From: Siminovitchia fortis
GTDB taxonomy: Bacteria; Bacillota; Bacilli; Bacillales; Bacillaceae_C
NCBI RefSeq assembly: GCF_003605365.2
Contig: NZ_QYTU02000001.1
Location: 186,001-250,000 of the forward strand
Direction: 5' to 3'
Length of the DNA: 64,000 bases
In this document: in pieces, positions 37,121 through 45,403 of the stretch
Position numbering within the stretch: position 1 is the first letter of the stretch
Layout: every line of letters starts with the position of its first letter
Program-made: the position numbers and the translations under genes
Notes under the pieces: generated by a model
Databases searched by the model: none
Told to the model about the DNA's origin: nothing
What the model saw: the letters and a program-made list of their open reading frames with translations, nothing else

Positions 37121-37267
37121 TTATTTCCTTTCATCCTCCATATTCTTTTCCGCCTTCTTTTCTTTTAAGAGGTAATCCTGAAAAATAGCTCCGCCTTCAT
37201 AAATCATCCGCTGCACTTCCAATTCATATTGAATGCATCCGTAATTGTTTCCCGGCAAATATCCCAT
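37121..37267 (-). CDS. 48-aa protein of unknown function between sigK and pssA
   Basis: ATG at 37267 behind a good GGGGGAGGT; 48 codons ending TAA. The product starts MGYLPGNNYG, is soluble, and has an amphipathic charged C-terminal half (LLKEKKAEKNMEDERK). No family recognised. Convergent with pssA and downstream of sigK with a repeat copy between. Codon use is normal and the ribosome binding site strong, so it is probably translated; proximity to sigK may only be coincidental. Confidence 0.65.
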   Translation of the reverse strand: MGYLPGNNYGCIQYELEVQRMIYEGGAIFQDYLLKEKKAEKNMEDERK

Positions 37268-37337
37268 ACCTCCCCCTGCTTTTTTTGTGATTAAGTGTTA
37301 TAAAATGCTCAGATTGTGAGTAACTTATTTGTTACTT

Positions 37338-37551
37338 AAAGCTGCGTCCGGCTCCGACGGACAAGGAGGTCCTAGTGCCGCCGGCGCCACAGGACGTGGC
37401 GCTTTAAGGCGGCCAGCGCCTATCGACTAGCAGACTTCACGCTCTTCCTACGATAAGTCAACATCGCTCCGCTCCGCTGCGCGTGTTTCCTTTATCTCGT
37501 CAGACGCGCTCCAGCCTGTACGTCGATAAACAGGCGCTTCCGCCTTTGTTC
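37338..37551 (-). repeat. Repeat module M plus R2 copy after sigK
   Basis: 37338-37412 holds module M (GTCCTAGTGCCGCCGGCGCC, CACAGGACGTGGCGC). 37414-37551 is an inverted R2 copy: AGCGCCTATCGACTAGCAGA at the left, CCTACGATAAGTCAACATC in the middle, GTGTTTCCTTTATCTCGTC, and CTGTACGTCGATAAACAGGC at the right. The right end touches the sigK stop codon at 37552. GCGCCTATCGAC and GTCGATAAACAGGCGC are imperfect inverted ends. Confidence 0.85.
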
Positions 37552-38289
37552 TTAATCTCCTTTTTGTCCGCCCTTCATATTTTTCATCTTGTCTTTTTCA
37601 GCCCTGTAAAATTCATGGAACATTTTCATCAGAGCCCTCTTTTCAATCCGGGAAACATAACTTCTTGAAATGCCGAGTTCTTTGGCTATTTCCCGCTGTG
37701 TCCGTTCCTTTTCGAGATTCAGCCCGAATCTGCCGATGATCACTTCCTTTTCCCTTTCATCCAATACATCGATATATTCCTTGATTTTCTCCAGCTCCAT
37801 ATTCAGTTGAATCGTATCAAAAATATCCTCCGCATCGGATTTCAATACATCGATCAAAGAGATCTCATTGCCTTCTTTATCCTGGCCGATGGGGTCATGG
37901 AGAGAAACCTCCTTGCGCGTCTTTTTCAGCGCCCTCAAGTGCATAAGAATCTCATTTTCTATGCAGCGGGCCGCATATGTCGCAAGTTTTGTTCCTTTTC
38001 CGAACGAATAACTTTCAATGGCCTTGATCAGTCCGATGGTGCCGATGGAAATCAAGTCTTCCGAGTCTTCCCCCGTATTTTCAAACTTCTTTACGATGTG
38101 GGCGACAAGCCGGAGATTATGTTCAATCAATATGTTTCGTGCTTCTTCATCCCCTTCAGCCATTCTCATTAAGTACTTTTTCTCATCTTCCGGAGAAAGC
38201 GGCTGAGGAAATGCATTATTTTTTACATATGACACAAGAAAGACCAGTTCTTTAAATAGCAAGCCGATAGCCGTCAGAATTCCCGACAA
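37552..38289 (-). CDS. sigK: RNA polymerase sigma-K factor, uninterrupted
   Basis: 245 aa from a TTG at 38289 (GGGGGGTGAGG upstream); a longer frame to 38382 is not conserved. The 20-residue pro-sequence ends ...LVFLVS before [11 protein letters not shown], the exact site where SpoIVFB cuts pro-sigma-K. Region 2 ([35 protein letters not shown]) and region 4 helix-turn-helix ([20 protein letters not shown]) are intact. It directs late mother-cell genes, including the GerP-type genes. There is no skin-type interruption. Upstream sequence CAAGACAAGC (minus, about 38363) is 9/10 of the SpoIIID consensus. Confidence 0.97.
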   Translation of the reverse strand: MSGILTAIGLLFKELVFLVSYVKNNAFPQPLSPEDEKKYLMRMAEGDEEARNILIEHNLRLVAHIVKKFENTGEDSEDLISIGTIGLIKAIESYSFGKGTKLATYAARCIENEILMHLRALKKTRKEVSLHDPIGQDKEGNEISLIDVLKSDAEDIFDTIQLNMELEKIKEYIDVLDEREKEVIIGRFGLNLEKERTQREIAKELGISRSYVSRIEKRALMKMFHEFYRAEKDKMKNMKGGQKGD

Positions 38290-38450
38290 TTCCTCACCCC
38301 CCTGATGTAATGACCCGCTGGTTACATGTATATGATGAGGAAAAAGGACAATTGCTTGTCTTGCCAAAATAGTTCTTTTCATAAGGCTTTGTTATGAAAA
38401 ACAGGATGATTATCATATAATAAAAGAAATTCTAAAGGAGGAGAATCCCT

Positions 38451-40238
38451 TTGACGCCAATTACATATTCAATGACTTGGAATCTCGATGATTTTTTCCC
38501 TGGCGGCAGTTCATCCAAAGAATTTCATGCTCATCTTGAGAAAGTGGAAGAAGACATTCATTCGTTTGAAAAAAGCATAAAGGACTGGGATGCTGCAAGC
38601 AGCAAAGATACAGGGTTAGCCGCTATATTGGAAAAATTTCAAAAGGCCGATTTGGGCCTTGAACAAGCCGAATCATTCGTATCATGCCTTCAGGCACAAA
38701 ATATGGGCGATGTAAAAGCGAATGAACTAAGGGGAATTGTGACCTCATTGGCTTCGAAATTCAATACGGCAGTGACCCATCTCGATAAGGCCCTTGTGCA
38801 AATTGATGACTCCGTTTGGCAGAGGCTGATTGAACAGGATCATTTGAAGGAACTGCATTTCGTTTTAAATGAAAGACGCAGGCAGGCGGCTGAGAAACTG
38901 TCAAAAGAAGAAGAGGCCCTCATCAACGATTTGGCTGTGGACGGCTTTCACGGCTGGGAAGAGATGTATGATGCGATTGTCAGCCAACTGAACATTCCTT
39001 TTAAAGAAAATGGCAAGGAAGTCCATCTATCCGTCGGCCAGGCCCAAAATAAGTTATCAAGCCATGACAGGCAAGTAAGGAAAAGAGTGTTCGATGAATG
39101 GGAAAAAGCTTGGGGTGAGAAAGCGGAACTGCTTGCCGCCACGTTAAATCACCTATCCGGATTTCGCTTGGCCGTTTATAAAAAACGCGGCTGGAATGAT
39201 GTTTTGAAAGAAGCATTGGAATACAATCGGATGAGCAAAGAAACGCTGGACATTATGTGGAAGGTGATTTCTGACAACAAGAAACCTTTTGTTGAATTTC
39301 TTGAAAGAAAAGCGAGCCTGCTCGGAGTTGACAAACTGAATTGGTATGACCTGGATGCTCCTGTAACAGAATCTGCAAAAGCGTATAGCTACCAGGAAGG
39401 CGCCTCCTTTATCATTCGTCATTTCGGGGAGTTTGGCAGCGAGCTTGCCCGTTTTGCCGAAAAGGCATTCGAAGGCAGGTGGATTGAAGCCGAAGACCGG
39501 CCGGGAAAGCGTCCGGGAGGCTTTTGTACATCTTTTCCCTTAAGCGATCAGTCCAGAATTTTCATGACGTACTCAGACACATACGATAATGTTTCAACTC
39601 TTGCTCATGAACTGGGGCATGCTTTCCACACTTATGCTATGAAAGATGTCCATCCTTTAAATTGCCATTATGCAATGAATGTAGCTGAAACTGCCTCGAC
39701 TTTCGCAGAGACGCTTGTCGCAGATGCAGCGCTTGAACTGGCCAAAGATGATGGGGAAAAGCTTGCGCTTCTTGAAAGCAAAATACAAAATTCCATTGCC
39801 CTGCTCATGAACATCCATTCCCGCTTCCTCTTTGAGACACGCTTTTATGAAGAGCGCAAAAAAGGAATGGTGAGCACCGCAAGACTGAATGAAATGATGG
39901 AAGCTGCGCAGAAAGAAGCTTATGCGGATTCATTGGGACTGTATCACCCGCATTTTTGGGGGGCCAAACTTCATTTTTATATTACGGATGTCCCTTTCTA
40001 TAATTTCCCTTATACGTTCGGGTATTTATTTTCACTCGGCATATACGCCCATGCGAAGAAGGAAGGGAAAGAATACGAACAAAAGTACATTTCACTTTTG
40101 AAAGACACCGGAAGAATGACGGTCGAAGAACTGGCGAAAAAACATCTGGGAGCGGATCTGACGAAAGAAGAGTTTTGGCAGGCCGGCGTTGATCTTTGTA
40201 TAAAAGATGTCGAAGAGTTTCTCAGCATGACTAAATAA
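38451..40238 (+). CDS. M3 family oligoendopeptidase (PepF-like)
   Basis: 595 aa from TTG at 38451 behind AAAGGAGGAG. Zinc-binding HELGHAFH near residue 388, with second-site glutamate in ETASTFAETL, as in the M3B (oligoendopeptidase F) family: cytosolic degradation of short peptides. TATAAT at 38421 could serve as the -10 box. In B. subtilis the region between sigK and mtnN is arranged differently. The gene stands alone between sigK and mtnN. Confidence 0.92.
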   Translation: MTPITYSMTWNLDDFFPGGSSSKEFHAHLEKVEEDIHSFEKSIKDWDAASSKDTGLAAILEKFQKADLGLEQAESFVSCLQAQNMGDVKANELRGIVTSLASKFNTAVTHLDKALVQIDDSVWQRLIEQDHLKELHFVLNERRRQAAEKLSKEEEALINDLAVDGFHGWEEMYDAIVSQLNIPFKENGKEVHLSVGQAQNKLSSHDRQVRKRVFDEWEKAWGEKAELLAATLNHLSGFRLAVYKKRGWNDVLKEALEYNRMSKETLDIMWKVISDNKKPFVEFLERKASLLGVDKLNWYDLDAPVTESAKAYSYQEGASFIIRHFGEFGSELARFAEKAFEGRWIEAEDRPGKRPGGFCTSFPLSDQSRIFMTYSDTYDNVSTLAHELGHAFHTYAMKDVHPLNCHYAMNVAETASTFAETLVADAALELAKDDGEKLALLESKIQNSIALLMNIHSRFLFETRFYEERKKGMVSTARLNEMMEAAQKEAYADSLGLYHPHFWGAKLHFYITDVPFYNFPYTFGYLFSLGIYAHAKKEGKEYEQKYISLLKDTGRMTVEELAKKHLGADLTKEEFWQAGVDLCIKDVEEFLSMTK

Positions 40239-40240
40239 AA

Positions 40241-40280
40241 GGAAAGCCGAAGGTGTCCCCCTGACCCTTCGGCTTTCCAT
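40241..40280. terminator. Terminator of the M3 peptidase gene and of mtnN
   Basis: GGAAAGCCGAAGG/CCTTCGGCTTTCC stem of 13 bp on a loop of about 12 bases, 2 bp after the stop. The T-run is poor, but the position is right for both the plus and minus transcripts. Confidence 0.7.
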
Positions 40281-40343
40281 TATTTAAGGTAAGGAAAGTA
40301 TAAAATTTGAACGAAACATTTATAAGGAATGATGATGTGATAT

Positions 40344-40462
40344 GTCCAGCTCCAGGCGCCATCGGCGAAAGGATCAAGCCGAATTGCTGTGGTGGCTGAA
40401 AAGCTCCCTCATCAAAATTCGTCTTGTGCTTGTCGCCTAAGGCTGCGCGCCTTCCGCTTTTC
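40344..40462 (-). repeat. Repeat family R1, copy flush with the mtnN stop codon
   Basis: Inverted compared with 25266 and 61651: begins GTCCAGCTCCAGGCGCC, holds CTGTGGTGGCTGA and AATTCGTCTTGTGCTTG, and ends CCTTCCGCTTTTC at the mtnN stop. The mtnN transcript will carry it as a 3' untranslated region before the terminator at 40241-40280. Confidence 0.8.
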
Positions 40463-41158
40463 TTATTCCAGCCCCTTTATCATTTCCATGACAAGGTTTG
40501 CTGAGTTGACTGAGGCTGTTTCAATGAATTTGTCAAATGAGATCTCCGATTTCTGGCCGGCAATATCAGATAGGGACCTGATGACGACAAATGGAATGTC
40601 AAATTGATGGGCCACTTGGGCAATCGCTGCCCCTTCCATTTCCACTGCCTGTATGTTCGGGAATTTCCCGCGGACAAATTCAACTTTTTCTGGATCGCTC
40701 ATAAACGTATCGCCAGTGGCAATCAGTCCCCTGACCGCCTGGACCCCTTCAACCGAACGTGCTGCAGTCTCGGCAACTTCTATCATTTTTCCATCTGCCT
40801 TAAAAGCCTCCGGCAGCTGAGGAACCTGGCCGTATTTGTAACCGAAAGCAGTCACATCGACATCATGATGGCGAACTTCGCTTGAAACGACAAGATCGCC
40901 AATTTTGAGTTCAGGATTATATCCACCTGCAGAACCTGTATTGATCACTGCATCAGGTTTGTATCGATCCAATAGAATGGTTGCAGCCATGGCAGCATTT
41001 ACTTTTCCGATCCCTGATCTTGATAGGATGATTTCTTTATCGTGTAACGTTCCGATGAAATACTCACAATGAGCAATCACTTCTGTCATTTGGACATCCA
41101 TTTTTTCACGAAGAAGCTCAACCTCTTCTTCCATCGCCCCGATAACTGCTATTTTCAT
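40463..41158 (-). CDS. mtnN: 5'-methylthioadenosine/S-adenosylhomocysteine nucleosidase
   Basis: 231 aa nucleoside phosphorylase fold with GSAGGYNPELKIGDLVVS, the ribose-binding VEMEGAAIAQV and the catalytic aspartate in RSLSDIAG. It removes adenine from methylthioadenosine and S-adenosylhomocysteine, feeding methionine salvage. Between yrrS and the end repeat; in B. subtilis mtnN is also the last gene of the yrrS-pbpI group. ATG start MKIAVIGAMEEE. Confidence 0.97.
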   Translation of the reverse strand: MKIAVIGAMEEEVELLREKMDVQMTEVIAHCEYFIGTLHDKEIILSRSGIGKVNAAMAATILLDRYKPDAVINTGSAGGYNPELKIGDLVVSSEVRHHDVDVTAFGYKYGQVPQLPEAFKADGKMIEVAETAARSVEGVQAVRGLIATGDTFMSDPEKVEFVRGKFPNIQAVEMEGAAIAQVAHQFDIPFVVIRSLSDIAGQKSEISFDKFIETASVNSANLVMEMIKGLE

Positions 41159-41180
41159 TATTATTTAAACTCCCTTGTCT

Positions 41181-41813
41181 TTATCTTTTATCATTCTGTA
41201 TCAATTTTTTTACTTCGACAGGCTTCCAGCCTTCACCGTCTACCCATTCGATATAGACGCGGTATGTTTCATCGCTGCCCTTAGCGGATACTGTCAATTC
41301 GGCCTGATTTTCAGGATTATCTCCGCCTGTGACCCACCAGGCCGTCATGTTGTCAACAGGAATATCTACGGCATAGGCAGCAGCCTTAAGCTTTTCATTC
41401 CAGTCGGTTGTTCCCATGTTATAGGAAGATTGATGGCCGTTCACCTGCTCAGTCCCAATCGGTTTCCAAGCCGGATTGACGAGGACCTTCTCAACATTCG
41501 GCTCATCGCTTTCCGACTCTTCCAATTTTCCTTCTTCATCTTTATCTTCTTCGGCATCCGGCTCATCTTCATTTTCATCGGTCTGTACGTTCTTTTCATC
41601 AGACGTTTGATCATTTTGCTTTGCCTCCTCGGTGTTCGGCTTGCTTTCCGCCTGCTCTTTATCAGTATCGCTTCCTCCGAAAAAAATGGAACCACCGACA
41701 AGCAAAATCAAAATGATGACTACCGCAATAAGCGTGTTTAAAATAATATTCGTTTTCCTCCGTTTTGCACGGAGAGAAGAGCGTGATTTATCATCTTTAA
41801 AATCAATCGGCAT
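41181..41813 (-). CDS. yrrS: YrrS family protein (DUF1510)
   Basis: 210 aa. A cytoplasmic basic N-terminus (RAKRRKTN), one membrane helix (about residues 22-44, IILNTLIAVVIILILLVGG), a very acidic low-complexity linker (about 50-110, EEDKDEEG), then a C-terminal DUF1510 domain (about 110-205). The domain faces outward. Function unknown; in B. subtilis it forms an operon with pbpI and is sporulation-linked. ATG behind GGGGGGGA. Confidence 0.9.
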   Translation of the reverse strand: MPIDFKDDKSRSSLRAKRRKTNIILNTLIAVVIILILLVGGSIFFGGSDTDKEQAESKPNTEEAKQNDQTSDEKNVQTDENEDEPDAEEDKDEEGKLEESESDEPNVEKVLVNPAWKPIGTEQVNGHQSSYNMGTTDWNEKLKAAAYAVDIPVDNMTAWWVTGGDNPENQAELTVSAKGSDETYRVYIEWVDGEGWKPVEVKKLIQNDKR

Positions 41814-41876
41814 TAAAAATCCCCCCCGTCATTGAACCTATAATATCATGGACAAGGGAAAACATGCACCCATTTT

Positions 41877-43649
41877 TCACCCGGAAGGCACTGCGTGATC
41901 AACTTCGGTTTGCTTTTGGCCATAAATCATTTGCACAATATCTGCAAACAGCGGATTGACCCCGCCCTGATCGCCGGGCACATCCATATTTACAGTAACC
42001 AGCACATATTGCGGGTCATCGAATGGAAAATAACCCGCAAACCATTTATGATGAAGCTGCTGCCCTTCATGAATCACGGATGTTTCGGCTGTACCGGTTT
42101 TCCCCGCCACCTGATAGGGAAGATCATTCATCATGTGTCCTGTCCCTTCAGGATCAGTCACTACTTTTCTAAGCAGCTGCTGCAATTTAATCGCTGCAAA
42201 TGGTGATATCCGCTCGCCGTCGGGCTGTTGCCGGTCAAACGAAGCCATTGTCGTCCCATCACCATATTGGATTTCGGATACGGCCCTTACCGTCATTTTT
42301 TCTCCCCCTCTGGCAATGGCAGCCATCATGTTTGCCACTGATATCGGGGAAAGGCGGACCTCCTGTTGGCCGATCCCGGTCTGTGCTATGAAGTTTCGGT
42401 CTTTTCTGCTGTCATTGTCGGCAAAAATTCTTCCGGGATCGTGTTCAAACTGTTTGAATCCGCTCAGTTGAAACACATCCCCCTGCCATGAGACAGCTTC
42501 AAGCAATCCGAGCTTACGTGCATAATTTTCAAGAATCATTGGGTCTTTTTCCATTAAAGATCCGGCCAGTTCCGCAAAGGTGCGATTGCAGCTCCTGGCA
42601 AAGCTTTCTTCAAAATTAAGCCGGCCAAGATTCCGCTCTGCAGGGTTTCCCCTTATATCCAAATCACAGCGAAACTGATCCTTTTCTTCCACAATCCCTT
42701 CTTCTATCGCCGCTGCGGCAACGACTGTTTTAAATACCGATCCCGGGATGAGCTGCTTGAACATCATATTTTTTGATCCTTCATCCAAGAAGGGATCTTT
42801 ACTGTTGATATGGGGCCTTGAGGCCACTGCCAGTATATCATTTGTTTTTACATCAAGCAGGATTGCGCCGCCCTTTTGAATGTGATGTTCATCCAACAAG
42901 GCTTCGATTTCTTTTTGCAAAGATTGGTCAATCGTTGTTTTGGCCTCTAATGGAAAAAATGGGTTTGCCTGCCCTGCATATTTTACATCAATCCCAAATA
43001 AAGGATTTCCAACCCCATCAACATGATAGACAAATTTTGTTTCACTTTCAGCCTGCAAAAACTCATCAAAGGTTTTTTCCAAACCGGAAAGGCCGACGGC
43101 TTTATTTCTCCAATCTTTATCAGGGTAGCGGGTCTTAAAAATCTCCTCATTTTCCCCATAAATGCCGATGAATTGTCCAGCGGGGGGATGCTCGGGTAAT
43201 ATTTTCTTTTTAACGGCGAACACTCCGGGAATTTGAAGCTGATTGATGTTCTCTGCTTGCTGTTCTGTCAATAATAGCGGGTCCTTCCCCCCTGCTAAGA
43301 CAGGCTCCCTGGATGCCTCTACCTGATTGATAAGGTCCCGATGGGATATGTTTAAGATTTTTGCAACCTCCGAGCTGTTCCAGTCCATGTTTTTAATAAA
43401 TGGAAAGATGACAAGTACGGATTTTTCTTCGAAGGAAAGCGGGTTCCCGTCCCTGTCAAGGAACTGTCCCCTTCCGTCATCCAAAATCAGCTCATGTGTC
43501 CTTTGCCGGACACTTTCTTTGATCAGATTCACGTTGTTTTCAGAAAAATTTTCAGCCTGAAATAATTGTATTTGCATCAGTCTTCCGAGGAGGCCGGCCA
43601 TCATCATAAATATAAGAACAGTTATAAATAATATACGTTTTTGCAGCAT
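41877..43649 (-). CDS. pbpI: Class B penicillin-binding protein PbpI (YrrR)
   Basis: 590 aa from the ATG at 43649 behind AAAGAGGTG; the 30 extra codons upstream are not conserved. One N-terminal membrane helix (about 5-25), a PBP dimer domain (about 50-230) and a transpeptidase domain with SVFK (in PGSVFKTVV), SCN and KTG (AGKTGTAE). It cross-links peptidoglycan; in B. subtilis PbpI is expressed in sporulation. It follows greA with the long repeat between. Confidence 0.93.
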   Translation of the reverse strand: MLQKRILFITVLIFMMMAGLLGRLMQIQLFQAENFSENNVNLIKESVRQRTHELILDDGRGQFLDRDGNPLSFEEKSVLVIFPFIKNMDWNSSEVAKILNISHRDLINQVEASREPVLAGGKDPLLLTEQQAENINQLQIPGVFAVKKKILPEHPPAGQFIGIYGENEEIFKTRYPDKDWRNKAVGLSGLEKTFDEFLQAESETKFVYHVDGVGNPLFGIDVKYAGQANPFFPLEAKTTIDQSLQKEIEALLDEHHIQKGGAILLDVKTNDILAVASRPHINSKDPFLDEGSKNMMFKQLIPGSVFKTVVAAAAIEEGIVEEKDQFRCDLDIRGNPAERNLGRLNFEESFARSCNRTFAELAGSLMEKDPMILENYARKLGLLEAVSWQGDVFQLSGFKQFEHDPGRIFADNDSRKDRNFIAQTGIGQQEVRLSPISVANMMAAIARGGEKMTVRAVSEIQYGDGTTMASFDRQQPDGERISPFAAIKLQQLLRKVVTDPEGTGHMMNDLPYQVAGKTGTAETSVIHEGQQLHHKWFAGYFPFDDPQYVLVTVNMDVPGDQGGVNPLFADIVQMIYGQKQTEVDHAVPSG

Positions 43650-43732
43650 TTCAAGCACCTCTTTCCCATTGTTGCCGCCAAGGGAAAGAGATATAACTGT
43701 CAGCAAAAAATCACCGGCACAGCCCCATTTAA

Positions 43733-43768
43733 AAAACACGGTAACCCTATGAGGGCTTCCGTGTTTTT
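43733..43768 (-). terminator. Terminator of greA, downstream of the repeat
   Basis: AAAACACGG...CCGTGTTTT with inner CCCT/AGGG on an ATG loop, T-rich on both sides. It lies 329 bp after the greA stop, so the R2 repeat copy is inside the greA 3' untranslated region. Confidence 0.75.
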
Positions 43769-43784
43769 GTCGCGCTTTCGTTTC

Positions 43785-44096
43785 GTCTAGCTCCAGCGCC
43801 TATCGACTAGCAGACTTCGTACCTGGTGTGCTCCTGCGGCGTAGCTTATTCGAGGATGTTTGGCGAACATCATAGCAAAGCTGCACGACGCCAACTCGAG
43901 GAAGCATCACACGAGGCCATTTCAAGTAGTAGCTTTCCTACGATAAGTCAACATCGGCTCCGACGCACAGGACGTGCTAGTGCAGGCGAAGCGACAGGAC
44001 GTCGCTGCTTGAGCCTGCCTTCGTCGCCGTGTTTCCTTTATCTCGTCAAAAGCACTCCAGTCTGTACGTCGATAAACAGGCGCTTGCGCTTTTGTT
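43785..44096 (-). repeat. Longest copy of repeat R2, with two insertions, flush with the greA stop
   Basis: 312 bp, inverted compared with 55788. Shared blocks: GTCTAGCTCCAGCGCCTATC, CCTACGATAAGTCAACATC, CGCCGTGTTTCCTTTATCTC, CTCCAGTCTGTACGTCGAT, GGCGCTTGCGCTTTT. Compared with the 146-bp copy at 55788 it has about 110 extra bases after GACTTCG and about 70 extra bases after ATCGGCTC; the second insert is a version of module M (GGACGTGCTAGTGC, CACAGGAC). It fills the 43650-44096 gap with the terminator at 43733. Confidence 0.88.
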
Positions 44097-44573
44097 TTAG
44101 CTGATTGAAACGATTTTGACTCTCATTTCACCGCCAGGCGTCTGGACTGTCACTTCTTCATTGACTTTTTGTCCCATTAAACTTTTGGCGATAGGTGAAT
44201 CGTTGGAAATTTTCCCTTCGAACGGATCGGCTTCGGCACTTCCAACTATCGTATATGTTTCCTCGTCGCCATCAGGAAGTTCTTTGAAAGTAACCGTTTT
44301 CCCTAAAGTCACTTTATCAGAATTAAGCTCATCTTCCTCAATGATTTTTGCATTGCGGATCATATTTTCCAAAGTGGTGATTCTTCCTTCGACAAATGCC
44401 TGTTCTTCTTTCGCGGAGTCGTATTCCGAGTTCTCCGATAGATCCCCGAAACTGCGGGCCACTTTAATCCGTTCGACAACTTCTTTTCTTCGGACGGTCT
44501 TTAAGTATTCAAGTTCCTGTTCTAATTTTTCTTTTCCGGCTTCTGTCATGTGAAATTCTTTTTCTGCAGCCAT
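44097..44573 (-). CDS. greA: Transcription elongation factor GreA
   Basis: 158 aa, full length. An N-terminal coiled coil (residues 8-75; [20 protein letters not shown], the acidic tip DLSENSEYD) and a C-terminal FKBP-like domain ending [13 protein letters not shown]. It reaches the polymerase active site through the secondary channel and stimulates cleavage of backtracked RNA. A sigma-A promoter lies at 44704-44732. trmR is upstream; udk, yrrN and yrrO, found here in B. subtilis, are absent. Confidence 0.98.
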   Translation of the reverse strand: MAAEKEFHMTEAGKEKLEQELEYLKTVRRKEVVERIKVARSFGDLSENSEYDSAKEEQAFVEGRITTLENMIRNAKIIEEDELNSDKVTLGKTVTFKELPDGDEETYTIVGSAEADPFEGKISNDSPIAKSLMGQKVNEEVTVQTPGGEMRVKIVSIS

Positions 44574-44641
44574 TTCCCTTCACTCCTTATGAATTCCCTC
44601 ATCCAAAGATCATTGGATTATTCGGTCATGAAATACATGAC

Positions 44642-44665
44642 AGCGCGCCACATGCAGGGCGCGCT
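44642..44665 (-). other. Hairpin in the greA leader
   Basis: AGCGCGCC/GGCGCGCT: 8-bp perfect GC stem on an 8-base loop, about 40 bp downstream of the predicted start site and 69 bp before the greA ATG. No T run on the minus strand, so it is unlikely to be a terminator; it may be a leader structure. Confidence 0.55.
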
Positions 44666-44703
44666 ATCTGTTCATATTTGTTCTTTATATTATTATCTAT
44701 GCC

Positions 44704-44732
44704 ATCATATTACAAAAATGACATTAGTTCAA
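44704..44732 (-). promoter_or_regulatory. Sigma-A promoter of greA
   Basis: Minus strand TTGAAC (44727-44732), 17 bases, TATGAT (44704-44709). It would give a leader of about 125 bases holding the 44642-44665 hairpin. Confidence 0.7.
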
Positions 44733-44758
44733 GAGTATGAGTACAGTTTTGGAGATAA

Positions 44759-45394
44759 TCACCGTTTTTTGCTCACCGCAAGCCCGTCCCCTACAGGAAT
44801 AATAGTTGTAATATACCCATCATGCCCCATAAGAAAACGGTTGAATTCCTTCATTTTTCTTGCAAGACTCCGAAAGCGGCGCTGGTTGACTTCCTCTTCC
44901 GCAACATATCCCCTGAATAGGACATTATCAGAGTAAATGCATCCCCGCTCCCTAAGCAATGGACTATACATATTGAAAAACTTCATGTACTGGCCTTTTG
45001 CCGCATCAATAAAAATGGCATCGTATGGTCCCAGCTCCGTCACTCTTTCACCAAGCTCCAAAGCATCGCCTTCCAAGACGGTTATTCGATCATCTTTACC
45101 GGCAGCCTCGATATAATTCCTTGCCTGTTCCGCTCTTGCGGGATCTTTTTCTATCGTTATGATTTCCGCTTCAGGCAGAGCATCTGCCATCCTTAAAGCA
45201 GAATAGCCGATCGCTGTTCCAACTTCCAATATTTTAGCCGGATTTTGGATCCTCAGGAACTGAAGCATCACTTCGATGGCCGTTTGTTCCATAATCGGAA
45301 CGTGCTCTTTTTCAGCAAATTTTTCCATCTGCCGGAACAGCTCACTTCTTCGCGGAAGCAGGGACTCGATATAATGATCAATCAGATGATCCAT
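44759..45394 (-). CDS. trmR: tRNA 5-hydroxyuridine methyltransferase TrmR (YrrM)
   Basis: 211 aa class I O-methyltransferase (PF01596 family) with SAM motif ILEVGTAIGYSALRMA and metal site IFIDAAKGQY. In B. subtilis YrrM/TrmR methylates 5-hydroxyuridine at tRNA position 34 to 5-methoxyuridine. ATG at 45394 is six bases after AGGTG; a GTG at 45403 directly follows the mltG stop and is also possible. The neighbours that make its substrate (yrrN, yrrO) are missing from this locus. Confidence 0.9.
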   Translation of the reverse strand: MDHLIDHYIESLLPRRSELFRQMEKFAEKEHVPIMEQTAIEVMLQFLRIQNPAKILEVGTAIGYSALRMADALPEAEIITIEKDPARAEQARNYIEAAGKDDRITVLEGDALELGERVTELGPYDAIFIDAAKGQYMKFFNMYSPLLRERGCIYSDNVLFRGYVAEEEVNQRRFRSLARKMKEFNRFLMGHDGYITTIIPVGDGLAVSKKR

Positions 45395-45403
45395 TCCAGA
45401 CAC

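Noticed and set aside
43826-44104. 92-codon ORF on the plus strand inside the large R2 repeat
   Set aside because: No ribosome binding site, lies wholly in a repeat whose other copies do not keep the frame, and runs over the greA stop.
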